Part shown: piece after piece, positions 1 to 13,700 of the stretch
Position numbering within the stretch: the first letter of the stretch is position 1
Layout of the letters: the number at the start of each line of letters is the position of its first letter
DNA from: Pteria penguin
Taxonomy: Eukaryota; Mollusca; Bivalvia; Pterioida; Pteriidae
Direction of reading: 5' to 3'
Assembly (NCBI GenBank): GCA_035048485.1
Contig: CM068580.1
Span: 61,459,983 to 61,523,982, forward strand
DNA length: 64,000 nt
Notes under the pieces: generated by a model
The model's database searches: none
What the model was told of the DNA's origin: nothing
The model's input: only the letters and a program-made list of their open reading frames with translations
Position numbers and translations under genes: made by a program

Positions 1-190
1 GTCTTTCGGATGAAACGGTAAAAACTGAAGTCCGATGTCACGGTCGGCATGGAACGTAAAAGATCCCTCACTGCTTTGGATGGGTCACTTGCAAAAGTAT
101 AAATTGCTATGAAATGCATCAGGCAGATGCTGTCATCATATGCGTGAAATAAACATGGAGTGAAATAATTTGAATAATCAATCAATCAAT
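1..190 (+). mobile_element. tRNA-derived SINE (family A), 5' end outside window
   Basis: The body starts with GTCTTTCGGATGAAACGGTA and runs through 'AAAGATCCCTCACTGCTTTGG', the 'GCATCAGGCAGATGC' block and a CAATCAATCAAT tail. The same body recurs many times in this window (for example 16059-16334 and 53474-53745), where it follows a tRNA-like head with A and B boxes. Here the head lies before base 1. Confidence 0.75.
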
Positions 191-586
191 ATATTTTACA
201 TATTATACTTTTAGCTAGGGTGTCATTTCAAATAGGATAGATAAATCTTACAATAATATATTCCATTTTAAGAAATTTTGTTTTATGGTGATTTTATGAT
301 TTATTTATTTTATTTTATTTTATTTATTTATTTATCTATTTATTTAATTCTTATTTTTTTTTTTTATTTAATTATTTATTTACTTTTTTTGCAGAATTTG
401 CAGAGATGTCCTTCTCTATAGTCTAATATTTGATCTTAACTGTTCCTATTCATTTACACAATTCTTTATTGACAGAATGAAGCTATCGTTTGCGTTTAGT
501 TGTTTTCATTTTATCCTTCGTTTCATACATGAAAAACTAAAATCTCGAACAGTATTTTTAAAGTTGTGCACAATGGACATTTTCAG

Positions 587-757
587 AGGACCTCAGTGTT
601 CTTATTGACGGACCAACCAAAACAGATGTAAAGCGCAATGACCAGGGTGATAAGTGTGAAATTGAATACATGCCCATGACCCCAGGCGTCTACAACATTG
701 TCATCAAATATGCCGGTAAAGAGATCCAAGGCTCTCCATTCGTAGCCAAGGTTTCTG
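587..757 (+). CDS. FLN: Filamin exon: second half of Ig repeat 17
   Basis: The acceptor TTTTCAG|AG and donor TCTG|GTGAGT bound 171 bases in phase 1/1. The translation reads [11 protein letters not shown] at the start and ends [14 protein letters not shown]. These are the C-D to G strands of a filamin Ig repeat. The first half of this repeat lies on an exon before the window. Confidence 0.93.
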
Positions 758-2466
758 GTGAGTACTCGGCGATGTCGTGATCACTTCTCACTCTCCCAAT
801 ATTTGCAGTTCTGATGATTGCAGTTTGACACCAGAGTTCGGTTGTTTTATGCATGTGTGTATCCCTTTAACCTGTATGTCATTCACCAATTTGTATACCA
901 AAAAATATGACTACAGCTCCTCTTGTTGTAATAAACCTTGCAGTATCTTGAAAAATTATCACAATAACTGCTCCCTTAATGAACACAATCTCACATTATC
1001 ATGATAACAGCTCCCTGCTGTGTATAGCCTCATTGTTCATAACAGCTCCATGCTGTATATAGTATCATTCGATCATAACTCCCTGATATATAAGCCTCAT
1101 ATATCAATAACAGCTCCCTGCTGTACATTAGCCTCATTTGATCAATAACAGCTCCCAAATACACATAGCCTTATATAATCTTATGCATAATTACAGCTGT
1201 GACTGATTATTTTTATGTTGAGCGAAATCCAGAAACTGTGCTATAAGATCTACACGAGATTAGGGAATTGTAAGGTAACCCATATATACTGATCTGTAGC
1301 GTTCAGCTCAGCATTAAAAAGTAATTTCCTACAGTTGTAATTTTGTAGCTACATATTGTAAATAACAGCAACTTGCTGTAAGAAGCATTATATCAACACC
1401 AGCTCCTTAGCTGTGCACTGTCTCGCAACCAAGCACAGTCGCCTATCTATTGTAGCATATTGTATTTAAAATGACATATCTAATTCTATAGCCAAACCCG
1501 ACGATGCATTTCAGAATGGTAAGTCTCAATGTCTAGCAAGCTGCAGTAGGTGCATCATGGGAAAAAAAGCGAACACTAACGTACAGAAACACGGCATGTG
1601 ATATCATGATTACAAATTAATTCACATTGGCGCGTTAGCGATTTGAGTCCATTAAACTATACAAGCAAGCGCATGCTGATATTTTTCATTACAGATAAAG
1701 CTTTATTGTCCCGTGTTTGTAATCCAGTGCGTTTTATATCATTAACTTGATCATGATATCAAATATGTCTTACCCATTTATCAATGTTTTCAAATAAGAA
1801 ATTATGTTCTTTCTCAAAGAGCAAAACCAAAAAACAAAAAGCAAAACACAAAATATCTACTTTGAATAGTCAGACTTTTAGATTTTCAAAAAACAAATGT
1901 TCAAAAGTAATCTCATCGCAACAGCCAGAGTTTTCAGGTTTTGGCTAAACACATTTTTTTAAAGAATGACTTCCTGTAAAATCTAAAACTTTACGTTTAT
2001 TATCATCTTAAACTAAATTCGTTGTCGTTGTCATAGAAATGTCGCCTCTGGAGCTAATAATGCAGCATTCTGGCGCTAATAGAGATCATTGAAGCGCATG
2101 ACGTAAATTATTTCTCTATAGTAACAATGTACACTGTCATAATTACCATGTGGGTCTTTGATAGATTATCTTTGTTTAATGGAAGTAGTGGAACTTGTGT
2201 TCCCTATTAACTCGACGCATAATCATTTTTTGTGACATAACAATCATTACATTCATACTTTGGAACGGATAAATTCTAGCCTTCACGACCTCATTCATCC
2301 CATCTTTTGGGCTATATTTCTTTGGCATAATAAGTATCATTGTTTTTTTTTAAATTCCATTTCGAGAGTGTTTTATCATTCTATTCAATAAGGAATGAAA
2401 ATAAGCTAAAGTTCACAACATCAAATTTTGGTAACTTTATTCCCTATTTATTTTCATCTTGATTTT

Positions 2467-2534
<68 letters not shown>

Positions 2535-5500
2535 GCGAGCACAATTATGTGGCTATTAATAATTTCTGTTTTCAAACAATTTTCATCAAGACTTTCTTAA
2601 ACTGCTCATGTTATATCGAGCATGTCAATACTTCTATCCGAGCATGTGTTTTCAAAATAATCCTAAGTACTAGTACTTAATCGTACATATACTAGTATGT
2701 AACTACTAATTGACGCAACAAATTTATTCTTGCATGCCTTCAGCTGATTCCGGTGAACAGAATTCTATAGCGTGAGTACACAACGTAAATGAGTGCAAAT
2801 CAACAACTGTATCAAACGTGCAAAAAAAAAAAAAAAAATAAATAAATATATTATTCTTTGTATATTAAAAGTAAAATGTTTGGATTTCATTTATTGAAGA
2901 TACACCATAAAATAGTCGCGCGAACGTATTAAACACTGCACGAGTAATAACTCAAATTCAAGGTGAGATTTTGACTGTTTTAGGTGAAGGTCGTAAGAGG
3001 TCACAGATTTCTCTAGGCAATACTAGCGAGTACTCCTTGAGCGTTCTTGAAACCAATGTCGTTGATTTGGTGGGATCCGTAAAGTTGCCATCCGGACCCA
3101 TTGAACCATGCCTGTTGAAAAAAGACAAAGATGGACATCTCTGTGAGTATATGTACTTAAAAGAAATTATAAGCGGAGACGATTGCCACTATAATATGTC
3201 GTAACGGGCAATTAAACTGATTGAATACTGTGTTCATTTTTCGGGAAAACAATCCTCTGCGTATTACTAGTCATGAATATTTAAAACAAAATTGCAGAAT
3301 GATGACAAAATAACAATCAATACTATGTAAAATCTTTTGTATTTATAAGGTACTTAACTGTTGAAAAAACACTGAAATTTTGCAATTGTAATTTTAGTGC
3401 TCTAACTTCTGAACTGAATTTGATTATTAAATCAATGAATATCCGAGGGAGTGTTTGGTCCACCAGTAGAGACACCCATAATGATACCAGTTTCATCATT
3501 ACATGCTGATCATGTGATATTCATTGCTGCCTTTACAAAAGGGTTAAAACTGCCCGTTATATTATTTATTTGTGTGATGTTTAAGAATTTAAGTTTTGAT
3601 GATACCTTGCATTTTTTTGAAATATTTTAATGACGTCATATCTTTTTCTCTACAGCAGTGGCATCGTTCATCCCGCGTGTTACTGGTAATTACAGCATCA
3701 ACATATACCGCGATGAGAAACCCATCAAGGGCAGTCCGTTCAATATCAGTATCGGAGACAAGGAAATAGCACATGCTGGAAAAGTCAAGGTAACAGGGGC
3801 CACCGCCTCTGCAAAAGCAAACGAAGCCAACATCCTTGACATTGACTGCACAGATGCCGGTAAACATAACATTATTTCAATTCTTAAAACAAAATATATA
3901 AAACATTGAAAAGTTAATAAAACTGTGTATTAGAATGTACATGAATTTTAAATTAAATAATATATATACCCATTGATATATGTATAATTTTCATTGGATT
4001 CCACACTTCATTTGTGAAACACTGATGGTTATGTTGCTAGGTTACGGTGGTCTGAGCGTGGTTGTCGAGGGGCCACACAGATCCGAGATTGAGTGCACAT
4101 ATGCCCAGGACCGCAAATACAAGATTGATTACAGTCCTCATGAACCCGGTATTTATATTGTCAGTGTCCGATACGCAGATGACCATGTCGCCGGTAAGTA
4201 CTTGTGAAGTTTGGAATATTTTCAAAAGCGTTCAGATGTAAACGTATTACATAAAGGAAGGATCTAAAAATTGGTCAAAAGCTAAACCTGCCAATTAGAT
4301 GAGAAGTTATTGATAGATTTATACATCAGCCATAAAAAATTTCAAATATTTTCCTTCACAATTTGAAATATTCCAGGTCTTGGATGTATATACTTTCTTT
4401 TAAACATCACAACATGCCGGGAATCTAAATCCAGAAACAAAATAAATAAATTCAGAAACAAAACATGCCGAAAAAACATCTTTGATGCTTGAATTAAGAG
4501 ACTAAACAAAGTATTCTTTTAACACATCAGAATCAAATGTTGATCTAAAGACAAAATAGAACTCTGACGCAAACACATAGATCCAGACATAAAACACACA
4601 AAATGTAGATTCAAAATAAATGGACCAAGAAAAGAAACACAAATTAAGAGATAAACCATATGGATTCAGAGAAACAAAACAGTAATGAACAATATCACAG
4701 ACAAAACGTAACGATCTAGGTACAAAGCACAAAGACACAGGTACAAAAATACACTGGGAACAAAGCACACAGACGCAGGTACATATATACACTGGGAACA
4801 AAGCACATGGACGTAAGTACAAATATACAATGGGAACAAAGCACATATACACAGGTACAAATATACACTTGGAACAAACCACATAGACACAGGTACAAAT
4901 ATACACTGTATGGTACATTCTGTATTTGATCAATACAACGAATCAGGAAGGATGTCTAACATGTTGCATGTTGCAATTACTTTTGTTGACCTTTAGCAAT
5001 TTAACATGTTGAAAATATCATTATCGACCTTTAGTAATGTGGTAATGTTAGAAAGGACAATTTTCAACAAGATCCAGATAAGTAAGAATAAAACTTTGAA
5101 GTTCATGTGGTTTTTAAAACAATGAATTCTTATGTGATTACAGGAAGCCCCTTCTTGGTACAAGTTGGTGGTGAGCCATCTGGACGAGTGAGAGAGACTG
5201 TTACCAAAAATATGGAACAAGCGGAACCTGTAAAGAAAGGAGTTAACTGTGAATTTTACCTGAAAATTCCAGGTGTGAAATACGTGTACTAAAAGTTTTC
5301 AGAGTACAAGTCCTTAAATGGGCGACTTTTTTGTAATCTTAAATTGTAATACGAGGTTTCTCGTTTTACTATGCGCTTATTTTCATTTCCCACTCTAATA
5401 TTGCAAAAGGGTATAATGAATTATATCATGCTTTAAAAGTACATCTATACATTATAAAAAAAACCCCCATTATTTCGAAGTAAACAATACATATATAATT

Positions 5501-7738
5501 ATGATCAATTGTTCTGTTGTCCCTATAATATGAAATAATTATACATACACATTCATGATCAGGCACCAACCCTTTCGACATGGAGGCTTCCTTCACCGAT
5601 CCAGATGGCGCCACTGAGCTATGTGAGATCATGGATGAGGAGGACTTTCACTACCGTATCACCTTCACACCTCAAATGGAAGGCACACACACTCTCAGTA
5701 TAAAACACAAAGGTCTTCATATATCAGGTGAGGTGATGGGGCGTTCATATATGGTACCATATCGTATGCAGTTATACAACATCACAAATACAATGCTCTG
5801 GAAATTAGAGATCGAAAATGTCATATAGTATAGTCAAATCTACCACAAAAAGAAGTCTCATATATTTTTCATAGGTAGCTTAAACAGAAAATCCACCTTT
5901 TTAGATTTGTTTTCATGTGTCTCTTTCGTGGCGGGTTTAGATATGTTTACTGTAATTTACCGGGCAACACAGCAACTTTATCTTTATGAAGATTAATATT
6001 AGAATTCATATCAGTCATAGCAAAATCGTGATCTTATGAAAAAGAACAACAATACCATAGTCTTATGCTTTAGACAGTGAAAGAATGGATTAAATTTATT
6101 TATTTTTTTTCCTTTTTGATAATTCTTATGTACATCTATAAAGTTAAAAAATTAAGACAATAGTCTTCGGCATTCTATTTCAGGTAGTCCCTTTACATAC
6201 TCTGTTGGTCAGCTGACTGCTGGAGGCACGCACAAGGTCCAAGTTGGAGGTCCAGGCGTTGAGAAGGGCGAGGTCGGAATCAGTAGTATGTAGTCACATT
6301 TCACCAAAGTATATCCACCACTCACTGCAAAGTATTTATATCCTACCAATCACTGCAGAGCATATCTTGCTAATCACTGCAAAGTGTTTATATCCCACCA
6401 ATCACCGCTAAGTATTTATATCCCACCAATCACTGCAAAGTGTTTATATCCCACCAATCACTGCAAAGTATTTATATCCCACCAATCACTGCAAAGTATT
6501 TATATCCCACCAATCACTGCAAAGTTTATCCAACATTCACGGCAAAGTATTTATATCCCACCAATCACTGCAAAGTTTATCCACCATTCACGGCAAAGTA
6601 ATTATATCCCACCAATCACTGCAAAGTTTTTCCACCATTCACGGCAAAGCATTTATATCACTCCAATCACTACAAAGTTTATTCACTAATGTTGCAAAGT
6701 ATTTATATCACACAATCACTGCAAAGTAAATCCCTCCAATCACTACAAAGTATATCACTTAAACTTCCAGTAATACTATTCAATTTTCATGTTCTACCTA
6801 ACAACCACAACAAAATGTGTAAATTCCTCGTACTTCTCCTCTTTCAAACTTATCTCATACTTTATTATATAATTCTGTATACAAATCTAATATAATTGTC
6901 AACCATATTAACTTTTTATCATTCTTTTCAATAACATTTCCTCTCTGTATCAAGAGTTGTCTTTTCCTGATACTTTTTTTCTAATTATAATATTTGGAAG
7001 TAGTTAGCAAATAATGTGAATGAAAACGGGAAATGAATTGTCTTGGCATGATGTTAAACAATAAATAAAGATAGACAACTCTTGGTGATCGGATACACTG
7101 TCCAAAATTAATATTTTGATTTTGTATTGTAAACTTTAATTTTGTTGAAAAATTAATATTTTAATATTTGATTTTCAAAAAAAAATTTCTATATTCTAAT
7201 TTTATTATATAACGCTTATTTTCATTCTGTTTCTTTATTTTTATTTTACGTTCAATAACATAATAATGCATAAAGGATTCTACTAAGTTGCCAGTTAGTA
7301 ATTATATTTTTATTTCTGTCCTCTAACTGGATGCCTATCGTATTTATTTATAATAAATAATATAGTAATAACATATATCATATATACGCTGAGGGGAATA
7401 GAGCACGTTAAGAATGATATGATTGTCGATGTTGACTCACATTTCAGAGTATTTTGCAGGATAAGTATGAAATGAGAGTGGCATTTCCTTTTGCTTTTTT
7501 GTACTTGAGAATTCCAGTTTTTGTATCCACAAAATTAAACTTTGTGCATATAAAAATTTTTCAATTTATGGATCTGTAAGATATTTGCTTGTGGAAAATG
7601 AAAAAGCAAAACTCAACAAGCAGTGCCAAAAAAATACAATTTACATAACTAATCTTTTATATACATTGCATAGGTGTTATTTATTAGACAAAATTTCGAA
7701 ATTTGGTTTAATAATGTTCAATTTTTTTTAAGAAACGA

Positions 7739-7779
<41 letters not shown>

Positions 7780-10700
7780 GAGAAAGAAATCAAATATTTA
7801 GTGCACTGTACATATGTATAACTTTAAGAAAAGGGAAATAGAATTAGTGACGGGATTTTTAAAATTCATTATGCACAAACTTGCTTGCCACCCTCTGACT
7901 CTCTGTAGAAGTTTAGGTGGTAATATTTAGTCTTTCAAGTATTGTTTTATATCTGTTGGCTTGCAATAGATTAGTGCGTACAGTTACATAGGGGGTAGTT
8001 TTGATGAATAGAATTTTATTTTCAGATTTTACGACAATAGTATTGAATGAGTTCTTTTATCATTTTTTTTTCAGATGTAGAAATATATAGACAAGCATGA
8101 TTTTTAGTAATTTATTTCAAAGTTTTCAAATGAAATGCTTCGTGCTTGACTTGTAAAACTTTTATTTGTATCTGGTAGTGTTATTATTTAAAAAAATCAA
8201 TTTTTCTAATCATTAAACATTTTTAATTACAATCAGAAAAAATGTTATATATTAAATATATTTAATGTCTTTATATTATGACATATATCTATATATTTTT
8301 TTCAATTCATTGAAGAAAAACAAAAATAAGTCTCTTTACGCTTTTGTGTTCTGGTATTTTTCATTGTTTATCGTTTTTTCTTTACTTTGTTTATTGTTCT
8401 ATTTGTATGTCTTCCTTTTTCAATGTAATGTTAGCAAAAGCTTCGTCATGTGTTTTCTGAGAGCGTTCGTTGTTCGTCCATTTATCATATGCGTCTGTCA
8501 AGATTTTCCATTATACCCACTCTCAACTATTGATATTAGTAGGGTCACTTGTAGCCACCAGAGTCCGGCGCCATAAACTGGGAATATAAGTCATACTAAT
8601 TTCATATTCTTCTGTTCGTCAATGAATTAATAACTGAGGTTTGGATTTTATTTATTTTTATTCTATTGATGAATAGAATTAAACCTTTCTGCATGAGAAT
8701 TTATTTGAACGTTTGACATTGAAATAAATTAAAATGAAATATTTGACTTACGTATATTCATAGTTTATGGCGCCGGACCCAGAGCATATATTTGTTTTCT
8801 GAACAATTCTTCTGTATATATAATAGAGAAATTTCTTTTCTTTCCAAATCATTTTTATTCAGTGTCGAAAGTAAAGAAATATGCAGTATCGCACAGTTAT
8901 TTTTTTTCCCCAATATAATGACGTATGTTCGAATTAGAATTGAACGAATTTTTCAATTTGCAGACGACTTCAACATCTACACCCGTGAGGCTGGTGCAGG
9001 TGAACTCAGTGTCGCTGTGGAGGGACCGTCTGATGCAAGGATAAAACTCGAGGAAAGACCGAACGGATTCCTTGGAGTATCTTATTCCGTGTCAAAACCA
9101 GGTAGAATTATTGGGATTACTGGACTATACACACAATATTTCAACATATACAAAGTACTATTCACAATACAAGCCGGTGAAGCCCAGTGGATAAGGTGCT
9201 CGACTTCTGACCGAAAGGTCCCGGATTCGATTTCCGCCGTGGGAACACCGGTGTTCTGTCTTTTGAATGAGACAGTAAAAACCGAGGTCCCGTGCCACGG
9301 TAGGCGTGGCACGTAAAAGATCCCTCACTGCTTCGCCTGACTTCTGTGGGATGGGATTTTTCTAATGTAATTTATAATGTGTACCTCCCTATCCTTCATT
9401 CAGGGCAGACAGTATAAACGGAGGCCCCGTGTCAGGGTATACAATGTCACGTTTAATATCACTCACTGCTTCGAGTTGTTCCACAACATAGGACAAAATT
9501 ACGAAGCAATGCACCAAACAGGTGCCGTCATCACATAAAGACAATAATCTTGGAATGCCTTAATAATTGTTTCAAAACAAACCATGTACTCATGGTATCG
9601 TAATATTCCAAAACGTATTAAATATCATCTGAACCTGTTACTGTTAATCATCTATTTTTACAGGTATATATGGAGTACATCTTAAATGGAACGGGGAGCA
9701 TATCCCTGGATCCCCCTACCGTGTCCACATCTCTCCAGACAGCGGTGTTGCACGTCAGGTCACCGTTCATTCTCTCAAGGACAGAGGTTTGGCAGTGGAC
9801 AAAGCCAACACATTCACTGTATCTTATAATGGCGCGAAAGGTCAACTCAGCGCATGCCTGAGGACGCCTTCTGGAAGCCATGAAGACTGCTTCGTTCAAG
9901 AAATGGATGATGGACTTTATGGTGTCCGCTTCATCCCTAAAGAGAACGGTGTCCACTACGTAGATATCAAGTTGAGTGATCATCATATTCCGGACAGTCC
10001 ATTCGCTATAATGGTCGGATCAACTGCAGCTGATCCCGCTATGGTCCATGCTCATGGTGACGGACTGGACCACGGAAAATGCAGTAAGTTATTTTACGAA
10101 AATGCTTAGACTGAGAATAGTGTAAATTGTCTAATTTTCACCACAGTCAGTTTTTGCTTATATTGTACTCTTCGCAGCCTTTATATTCATGGACATTAAA
10201 GTTATTCTTGTTTTAATACGTACAACCTATAGCATCCACGGCGAATTATTTTTACGAAAATAAAACCCTGAAAACTGAAAATAAAACACTAATATTTATA
10301 CATAAGCCAACAAAACTAAAGGACGTTTAATATGAAATAGAACTTAAAAAACAAAACACCATTGGAATAATGAAGTTAACCTACCAATGTCCTCGAAAAT
10401 GTTATCTTTTCACACGTGACTTGTTTGTTGTTATTGTAAAAAGATTCTGATGTGAACAGAAATCAATATTCAAGATTCAACAGATAATAGTCATATTTGT
10501 CTATTCATTCCATTTCATTTCTCCTATTGAAGAAGCAATTTTAATGCCCCTTACTGGTTAAACTTTTCTAACAATAAATGTTTATTCTTTTCAAAGGTCA
10601 GAAAAACAAGTTCACCGTCCGTACAGCTGGCGCAGGCTCCGGTTTCTTGGCCGTATTTATTGACGGTCCCTCGAAGTGCGCTTTGAGTTGTCGAGAAGTT

Positions 10701-13700
10701 GACGAGGGCTACGAATTCAGCTACACCCCATTTGCTCCAGGCAAATATTTGGTCACCATCAAATATGGCAACATCAACATCGCCGGGAGTCCCTACGCAC
10801 CCGACGTCTCAGGTATGTCTCGGTATAACACCGATAACTGAAATCCGGCTCATTGCTGTTCTATTAGTATAACGTTATCAACGCAACTATATTCTCCACT
10901 AACCGAAAATAAAATTCATGTAGCCAAATAGCATAAAGCCTGAAGATAACGAAGACAGTTCAGACTGCCATGAGAAAAGTACTAACTTAGCACGGTAGCG
11001 CTCTTTGTCATATATATCTATAGCTTAGCAAAGTTGACTTTTGATGGGTCCATATAAATCTATGTTTTCGTTAATTAACAGCTACTGGAGGAGCAGGTAG
11101 GATTTCATCCTACATCACTCATCATGCGCTTATTTTCAGTGTCGTCTTCGCGGCTGTTGCTTCTGCATAATTAGTTATGGCTTTGCAAGCTTATAGTCCA
11201 ACTAACATATGCTTCTTTTATTTTTAACTCTATATATACACATGAGAATTACCCCCCTCCCCCTTCCCAAGTCTATACCCTTTGTTCCAATATCTGCTAA
11301 AATGGGGTTTTTTTGCAAATGATAGCTAGGAGTTACATTTATAGCTGTGTATTATTCTGTATAAATTCTTGTTTTAAAATCATATTTTCAATATATTATC
11401 CAAATATTTTATGAAAAATTGTGTAATATAATTGTATTTACGTTGCAAAAATTAATTTTGAAACATAAATTATGTTTATATCAGAATGTAAGTTTACTAT
11501 AATGAATATTAATATTTACAAACGAACGACGTTATTAATTTGTCTATTTTGTTTACTTATCTGTTACTTATCTATTCTAAATAATGCAGTTCAATTGAAT
11601 GTTAAAAAAGCAATTTGGTCTTTAAAATCAATAAGATACGATATGAAAAAACCCCTAAAATACTGAAGTTCAAACTATCGAATGTTTTTGTTTGTATTAC
11701 AAATTCTGATTAGTTAAACGTTTAAAAAAGTGCAAGAAGATTCACGTTTCACTTCAGTTTTCGTTATGACGTCACATGTTTCATGGTAACATTGTTCAAA
11801 ACTAACGTGTATATACTTTTCATGTCAATATATTAGAATAGGGTTAACATGCTAGTGTTTAAAAAACTGACAGGATATCGGCGAATCCCTTGTCAGAAAT
11901 ATACGTTAACCGCCTTGTGGTGAAACTCAATTTCTGACAGGAGATTTGCCGATAATCTGACAGTTTTTTAATGCTATCATAGTAACTCCTAAATCAAAAT
12001 TAGATAATAGCATGTCAGATATAAAATAGATTTATGATAGTTTTTATTACTTTAAGTTCTATATAAAAATATTCGAAATATAGACCAATTAACATAAACT
12101 ATCTATCTGTTCTCGTGTGTATCCCCCCTTCTGTACGTTGTACGTCAGTGTGGCTCAGCTCAGTGTAGAGTTTTGCTTTATCATCGCATCAGTACATGTG
12201 ATTGGTCGTGACTATGGTATCGTTAGCGAAACGTGTGGTAGTATGGGTTGTGATGGTGTTTTCATGTTTAATTGCATTCCCTCAGAAAATAGATAAAGTT
12301 TGATTGAATTAGACGTGTATTTTACGTCAATCCAGAGAGCCTGAAAGATCAAAATATTTTTTATAAACTGCACGGTTTCAGCAGTGTTAGTTGCTTCAAT
12401 TATGAGAAAAGGGTCATCCGTATGTTTAAAATGCACGTCTGTCTGGTTTTGAATTTCTGTAAGAATATATCTTAGAAGATTATGAAAACAGGTGATTTTT
12501 CACAATATTGAATTGTGGCTAAATTTTTAATATAATTTAAATGAAACGAGACAATAAACACATAGATTCCTTTAAAATCACATTAAGCTCAGTAATATTG
12601 TAATCTTGACATTCAGAAGGAAGTTAGAATGCATTCTGTTTATATTGGTTTGCAAACATATCTTTGTTCACTTCAAAGTATTGTTCAAGCATTTACTTTA
12701 AATTTGTGGAATGCGTCAGCAACTTAGAAATAAAATAAATTCCCGATATATTTATATTTCAGACTTAAAATGTAAAATCTAATTCCTTTATCACATTGCA
12801 ATTTAGGTAGAACACAAACGTCAATGTTTTTTGATATACCTCATGCTCATAATCTTAAAGTTAGATCAAATCAAAACGTGTTACACATTTAAATTCTGAT
12901 ACAAAATGAAAAACATTGTAAAATATTTCCAGTACTTAGGTAAGACTATTGTATTCGAATGCGATTGCTGTTTGATCTTTATTGCAAAATTTGAAGGCAT
13001 TTTTACGAGCTATTACCAAATTATAATATCATTTATTTAAACAATCTTAAATTTGTTTTCAAATATGTCTTTATGATTTATCATATGTTGAAAAACGCAT
13101 TAAATATCAACCTGTATCCAGAGATACCATTCCTGATATGTTTCGACTTACATGTGTCAAAGTCTGAAACATGAAATCCTTGTTGGAATTTAACATTAAA
13201 GTGTTCAATAAAAGTTTTAGAAGAAAAGAGTTCAATTGTAAATACCCCCCTCCCAAAATAAAAACCCCAAACAAAAAAACAAAAGAAAACAAAAACCCAT
13301 TACAAACTTTTACTGACGCTCTCTGGATATGCTTAAACTCTGCCAACTGGAATGCAATTAGAATTTCTTGAAATAGCTTTTGCTATTTTCTTTTTTTTTT
13401 TTTCGGAACATGCGCAATAGTGATATCACGGCAAATTTCACAAACTGAAAATAGATAACAAATGAGCACAATACTATGAACGATCACAATGTTTTTACGT
13501 AGTGACTTTCACTGGACCTGTGTTTTCTGGTCCTATGCATGTTCTCATTTTCTGCTATAGTAATCTCTTTATAAATACTTAAAAGAAAAATGTATATTTT
13601 ATCTAAACATTATTAATATACCAGAACAACAGAATCATTATGAGAAAAGAATGTCAGAGAATAGGCAGACACAGAAATATATCAAGAAACTATAGAACGT

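Noticed and set aside
2984..3142. Start of filamin translation at 2971
   Set aside because: Codons before 2984 lie upstream of the acceptor TTTTAG and use a non-ATG start; the phase-1 acceptor at 2984 fits the upstream exons.
4502..4933. Minus-strand frames up to 143 codons rich in Cys, Tyr, Val
   Set aside because: They are translations of the 38-bp minisatellite inside a filamin intron; the periodic peptide follows the DNA period.
6384..6689. 101-codon plus-strand frame with [10 protein letters not shown] repeats
   Set aside because: A repeat artefact of the 28-bp minisatellite, since 28 is not a multiple of three and only unit-length variants keep it open.
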